From SKLM01 sp050049955 (GTDB lineage: Bacteria; Chloroflexota; Anaerolineae; B4-G1), in contig JASFVG010000062.1 of the NCBI GenBank assembly GCA_050049955.1, forward strand, positions 1 to 14,820: DNA of 14,820 nt, given 5' to 3'. A program made the position numbers and the translations under genes. This document shows, piece after piece, positions 12,501 to 14,820 of the stretch. The notes under the pieces are model-generated. The model did no database searches. It worked only from the letters and a program-made list of their open reading frames with translations, and was not told the origin of the DNA. Each line of letters starts with the position of its first letter. Within the stretch, counting starts at the first letter, position 1.

Positions 12501-14820
12501 GGCGATGCCTCGGCGCACCATATGAGGGCCCTTCAGCATCCACAGTCTCTGCCGCGACCGGCGCCAGTTCCGCGACGACCGAGTCTAGGTCCAGCATCTT
12601 GCCACGTTCCATCGCTGCCTCGAGCTCCTTGGCGGATAGCAGATCGCGCAGCCGACCGTGGGCCAATTCCGCCACCCGGCGGACATCAGCCTCCATGGCC
12701 GGGTGGCTCAACGCCAAGCCGAGTAGTTCTGCCGCTGATACGTACTGCCCAACCTCAATCTGCTGCTGGACCACGCCAACCAATGCGTCCAGGGTCAGGG
12801 GCACGGCTCCAATGGCCACTGACTCGACCAGCGCTTCACGGAGGTATTGCCGGGCGGCCTCGTACTCACCCAGCGAGACGTAGAGTTGCCCCAGGTTACT
12901 CAGAGTGCTTGTCACTCCAGAGCGGTGGTCGACTTCTCTGCTTAGCAGGAGCGACTCTTGATAGTATTGCTTTGCACGGTCCAAACTCCCCGTGCCGTGA
13001 TGGTTGAGATATCCAAGATTGCCAAGCAGATCGGCCACCAGTTGACGGTCGTCGGTTTCTCTGGCGAATCTCAGGCCTTGCTCATAGTACTGTTCGGCCT
13101 CCTCAACCTTGTCCTGGAGGGTGGCAAGGATGCCGAGGATGTTGAGCATATGTGGTATTCTAGTGCGGTCGCCAAGTTCCCGATAGATCGCCAAGCTCTC
13201 GTGGCAGCATTCTTCTGCTTGTTCGATATCTCCCCACCTCCACGCAACCGTACTCAACATCGATAGAGCGGAGGCTACACAGTCTAGATCGTCCTGCTCA
13301 CGAGCCAGGCTCAACACCTCATCCAGATAGCGCTGTGCCGTGTCAAAGGTGCCCTGTTCGCTGGCTACCTGAGCCAACCTGTTGAGTGCCGCGATTTCCG
13401 CCCGCTGGTCATTCGCCTGGCGGGCCAGGGCCAGCCCCTGTTCAAGGTGCTGCATAGCCACGAGGTAATCGCCCACCCGATTGCGCGCGTTGCCCAAGTT
13501 GACCAACAGCATCGACCGTTCCGCCAGCTCGATGTCGGACTCGGTGGTAGATGCCCCGTGAACTCGGTCGCGGCCCACGGCGGGCAACAAGCCCAACGCC
13601 CGCTCAAATGCCTTGATCGCATCACGGAATGCGCCAACTTGAAGCGCTTCATCACCCAACCGCTTCATGAGGATCGCCGCCTTGGTTGTCTCACCCGCCA
13701 GCTCGTAGTGCCTGGCGATCAGCCCCAGGTACTCCCCCATCCGCTCCCCGGCCTCGGTCTCCAGCCAGAGCGCCACCTGCGCGTGGTACACTCGGCGCAG
13801 CTTCAGCAGCACGGTCTCGTAGGCCACGTCCCGCAGCAACGCGTGCTTGAAGATGTACTCATCCGCATCCGCAAAGGCAGACAGCTCGCGTCGGAAGACC
13901 AGCTCGCGCTGGCGGACTGATCCCAGGAGTGGATCGATCTCCTCGTCGGCCAAGCCGCTCCTCTCCCCGGCCTTCAACGCCACGAGCGTCGCATTCCAGA
14001 ACCGCCTCCCCACCACCGAAGCCCGCTGCATGAGCGCTTTCTCCTTGGATGGCAGGCTGTCCAGCCGGGCCTGGAGCACTCCGGTGAGTGTCGTCGGCAC
14101 TTGCACCTCCGCGAGCCGCTCCAACTCAATCCGCCACCGCTCCTTCCCAGGCAGGATCACACCATCTTCGATCAGCATCGTGATCAGCTCTTCCACGTAG
14201 AACGGGTTGCCCTCTGCCCCGTCTACGATCAGATCGCGCAGCTCAATCGGGATCTCGCTTGCCTTCTGTAGAATCTCGTCCACCAGCGCCCGGCTGGACC
14301 GCCGTGAGAGGGGCATCAGATCGATCCGGGTGTGGACCTCCTGCCCCTCACCCCAACTGGGACGGCGCTCGAAGAGCGGGGGGCGCGCCAGGCATACCAC
14401 CAGAAGCGGTTTGTCGACCGCCGCCGCCACGGCGTGGCTGACCAGGTCGAGGGAGCTATCGTCCGCCCAGTGGATGTCCTCCAGCAGGATCAGCGTCGGT
14501 TGGTTCGCAATGGCCTCCACATACCTGACTAGGTGAGCTGTCGCCTGCTCCGCGAAGGACTCGCTGCCCAATCGGGCTCGGACGGCCTCGCTAGTGGAGA
14601 AATCAAGGCCGAGGAGCTGACCCACCAGGTCCGCCTCGCCAGGACCGAGTGCATCAGCCATCCCGACCCGGAACTTCTCCCGTACCTCGGCCGCGCCATC
14701 GCTCTCCAGGATCCCAAAACTCTCCGCGAACGTGCGCCGGATGAGGCCGAAGGGTATCGCCTCCGTCTCCGGCGCGGCCCGCCCCCTGAGGAACCGGGTC
14801 TCCGCAGGGAGACGTTGGAC
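12493..14820 (-). CDS. AAA ATPase with long TPR tail, paralogue of the cyclase fusion, partial (5' end beyond window)
   Basis: The frame is open from the window edge to the TGA at 12493-12495 (775 visible residues). It begins inside the AAA_16 ATPase: Walker B LILLEDIHWADD lies at about residues 110-121, and Walker A falls outside the window. The ATPase is followed by the MalT-like helical region (DEYIFKHALLRDVAYETVLL). From about residue 370 to 740 come eight or so TPR repeats (e.g. GDYLVAMQHLEQGLALARQ, EAEQYYEQGLRFARE, GEYEAARQYLREAL). The end, LRDLLSAKELEAAMERGKML, is the usual closing helix of such regulators. By analogy with its neighbour it probably starts with a cyclase domain, but that part is not visible. 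It shares collinear homology with the downstream gene at a constant 3193-bp offset, and its last 8 bases overlap that gene's start. It is probably a cytosolic signalling ATPase with TPRs for protein contacts. Confidence 0.88.
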   Translation of the reverse strand, partial: VQRLPAETRFLRGRAAPETEAIPFGLIRRTFAESFGILESDGAAEVREKFRVGMADALGPGEADLVGQLLGLDFSTSEAVRARLGSESFAEQATAHLVRYVEAIANQPTLILLEDIHWADDSSLDLVSHAVAAAVDKPLLVVCLARPPLFERRPSWGEGQEVHTRIDLMPLSRRSSRALVDEILQKASEIPIELRDLIVDGAEGNPFYVEELITMLIEDGVILPGKERWRIELERLAEVQVPTTLTGVLQARLDSLPSKEKALMQRASVVGRRFWNATLVALKAGERSGLADEEIDPLLGSVRQRELVFRRELSAFADADEYIFKHALLRDVAYETVLLKLRRVYHAQVALWLETEAGERMGEYLGLIARHYELAGETTKAAILMKRLGDEALQVGAFRDAIKAFERALGLLPAVGRDRVHGASTTESDIELAERSMLLVNLGNARNRVGDYLVAMQHLEQGLALARQANDQRAEIAALNRLAQVASEQGTFDTAQRYLDEVLSLAREQDDLDCVASALSMLSTVAWRWGDIEQAEECCHESLAIYRELGDRTRIPHMLNILGILATLQDKVEEAEQYYEQGLRFARETDDRQLVADLLGNLGYLNHHGTGSLDRAKQYYQESLLLSREVDHRSGVTSTLSNLGQLYVSLGEYEAARQYLREALVESVAIGAVPLTLDALVGVVQQQIEVGQYVSAAELLGLALSHPAMEADVRRVAELAHGRLRDLLSAKELEAAMERGKMLDLDSVVAELAPVAAETVDAEGPSYGAPRHRHE
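13690..14820 (-). repeat. Diverged tandem duplication, upstream copy (ATPase region)
   Basis: Partner of 10497-11627. Homology probably continues beyond the window end into the cyclase part of this gene. On the other side it fades after the first TPR helices, where the two proteins take different C-terminal domains. Confidence 0.85.

Overview
The window is GC-rich bacterial chromosome, and most of its genes lie on the minus strand. No rRNA, tRNA or CRISPR array was seen. The content suggests Chloroflexota or a similar environmental lineage: a secreted parallel beta-helix protein of the 'GPGTLRQAL' type, a soluble GAF histidine kinase, and large class III cyclase/AAA-ATPase/TPR proteins. That assignment is inference from gene content, not from a marker gene.

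Layout. Positions 1-994 hold the 5' part of a secreted beta-helix repeat protein (minus strand) with a good sigma70-type promoter at 1149-1177. Positions 995-2009 are gene-poor and carry the decayed 3' end of an IS21-type element (istB tail and an end-like sequence). Positions 2010-4678 hold four minus-strand units: a SAM-dependent methyltransferase, a lactonase-like metallo-beta-lactamase-fold hydrolase, a broken serine hydrolase remnant, and a HemG-like flavodoxin. Positions 5278-6683 are a small-heat-shock/chaperonin cluster in partial ruin: one intact Hsp20, then the C-terminal third of a GroEL abutting the N-terminal part of a second Hsp20, which begins with a 9-bp tandem repeat. A gene-poor gap of about 690 bp follows. 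Positions 7369-8634 (plus strand) hold an orphan soluble GAF/HisKA/HATPase sensor kinase. It converges on two large tandem minus-strand paralogues that fill the rest of the window.

The most interesting part is 8739-14820. The upstream paralogue (12493 to beyond the window end) is an AAA/NACHT-like ATPase with a long TPR tail. It overlaps the downstream paralogue by 8 bases (ATGAGTGA), so translation is probably coupled. The downstream paralogue is a single 1253-residue reading frame with four parts in order: a class III nucleotide cyclase, an AAA_16 ATPase, a short TPR stretch, and a complete-looking OppA-type solute-binding domain (SBP_bac_5) without signal peptide or lipobox. The two genes share more than 1.1 kb of collinear homology at a constant 3193-bp offset, then diverge exactly where one continues into TPRs and the other into the solute-binding domain. 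I infer that the duplicated pair swapped its C-terminal sensor and that the fusion may be a cytosolic peptide- or solute-sensing cyclase/ATPase.

The middle of the window shows decay: at least four broken genes (istB, serine hydrolase, groEL, hsp20) lie within about 5 kb, next to intact stress and housekeeping-type enzymes.
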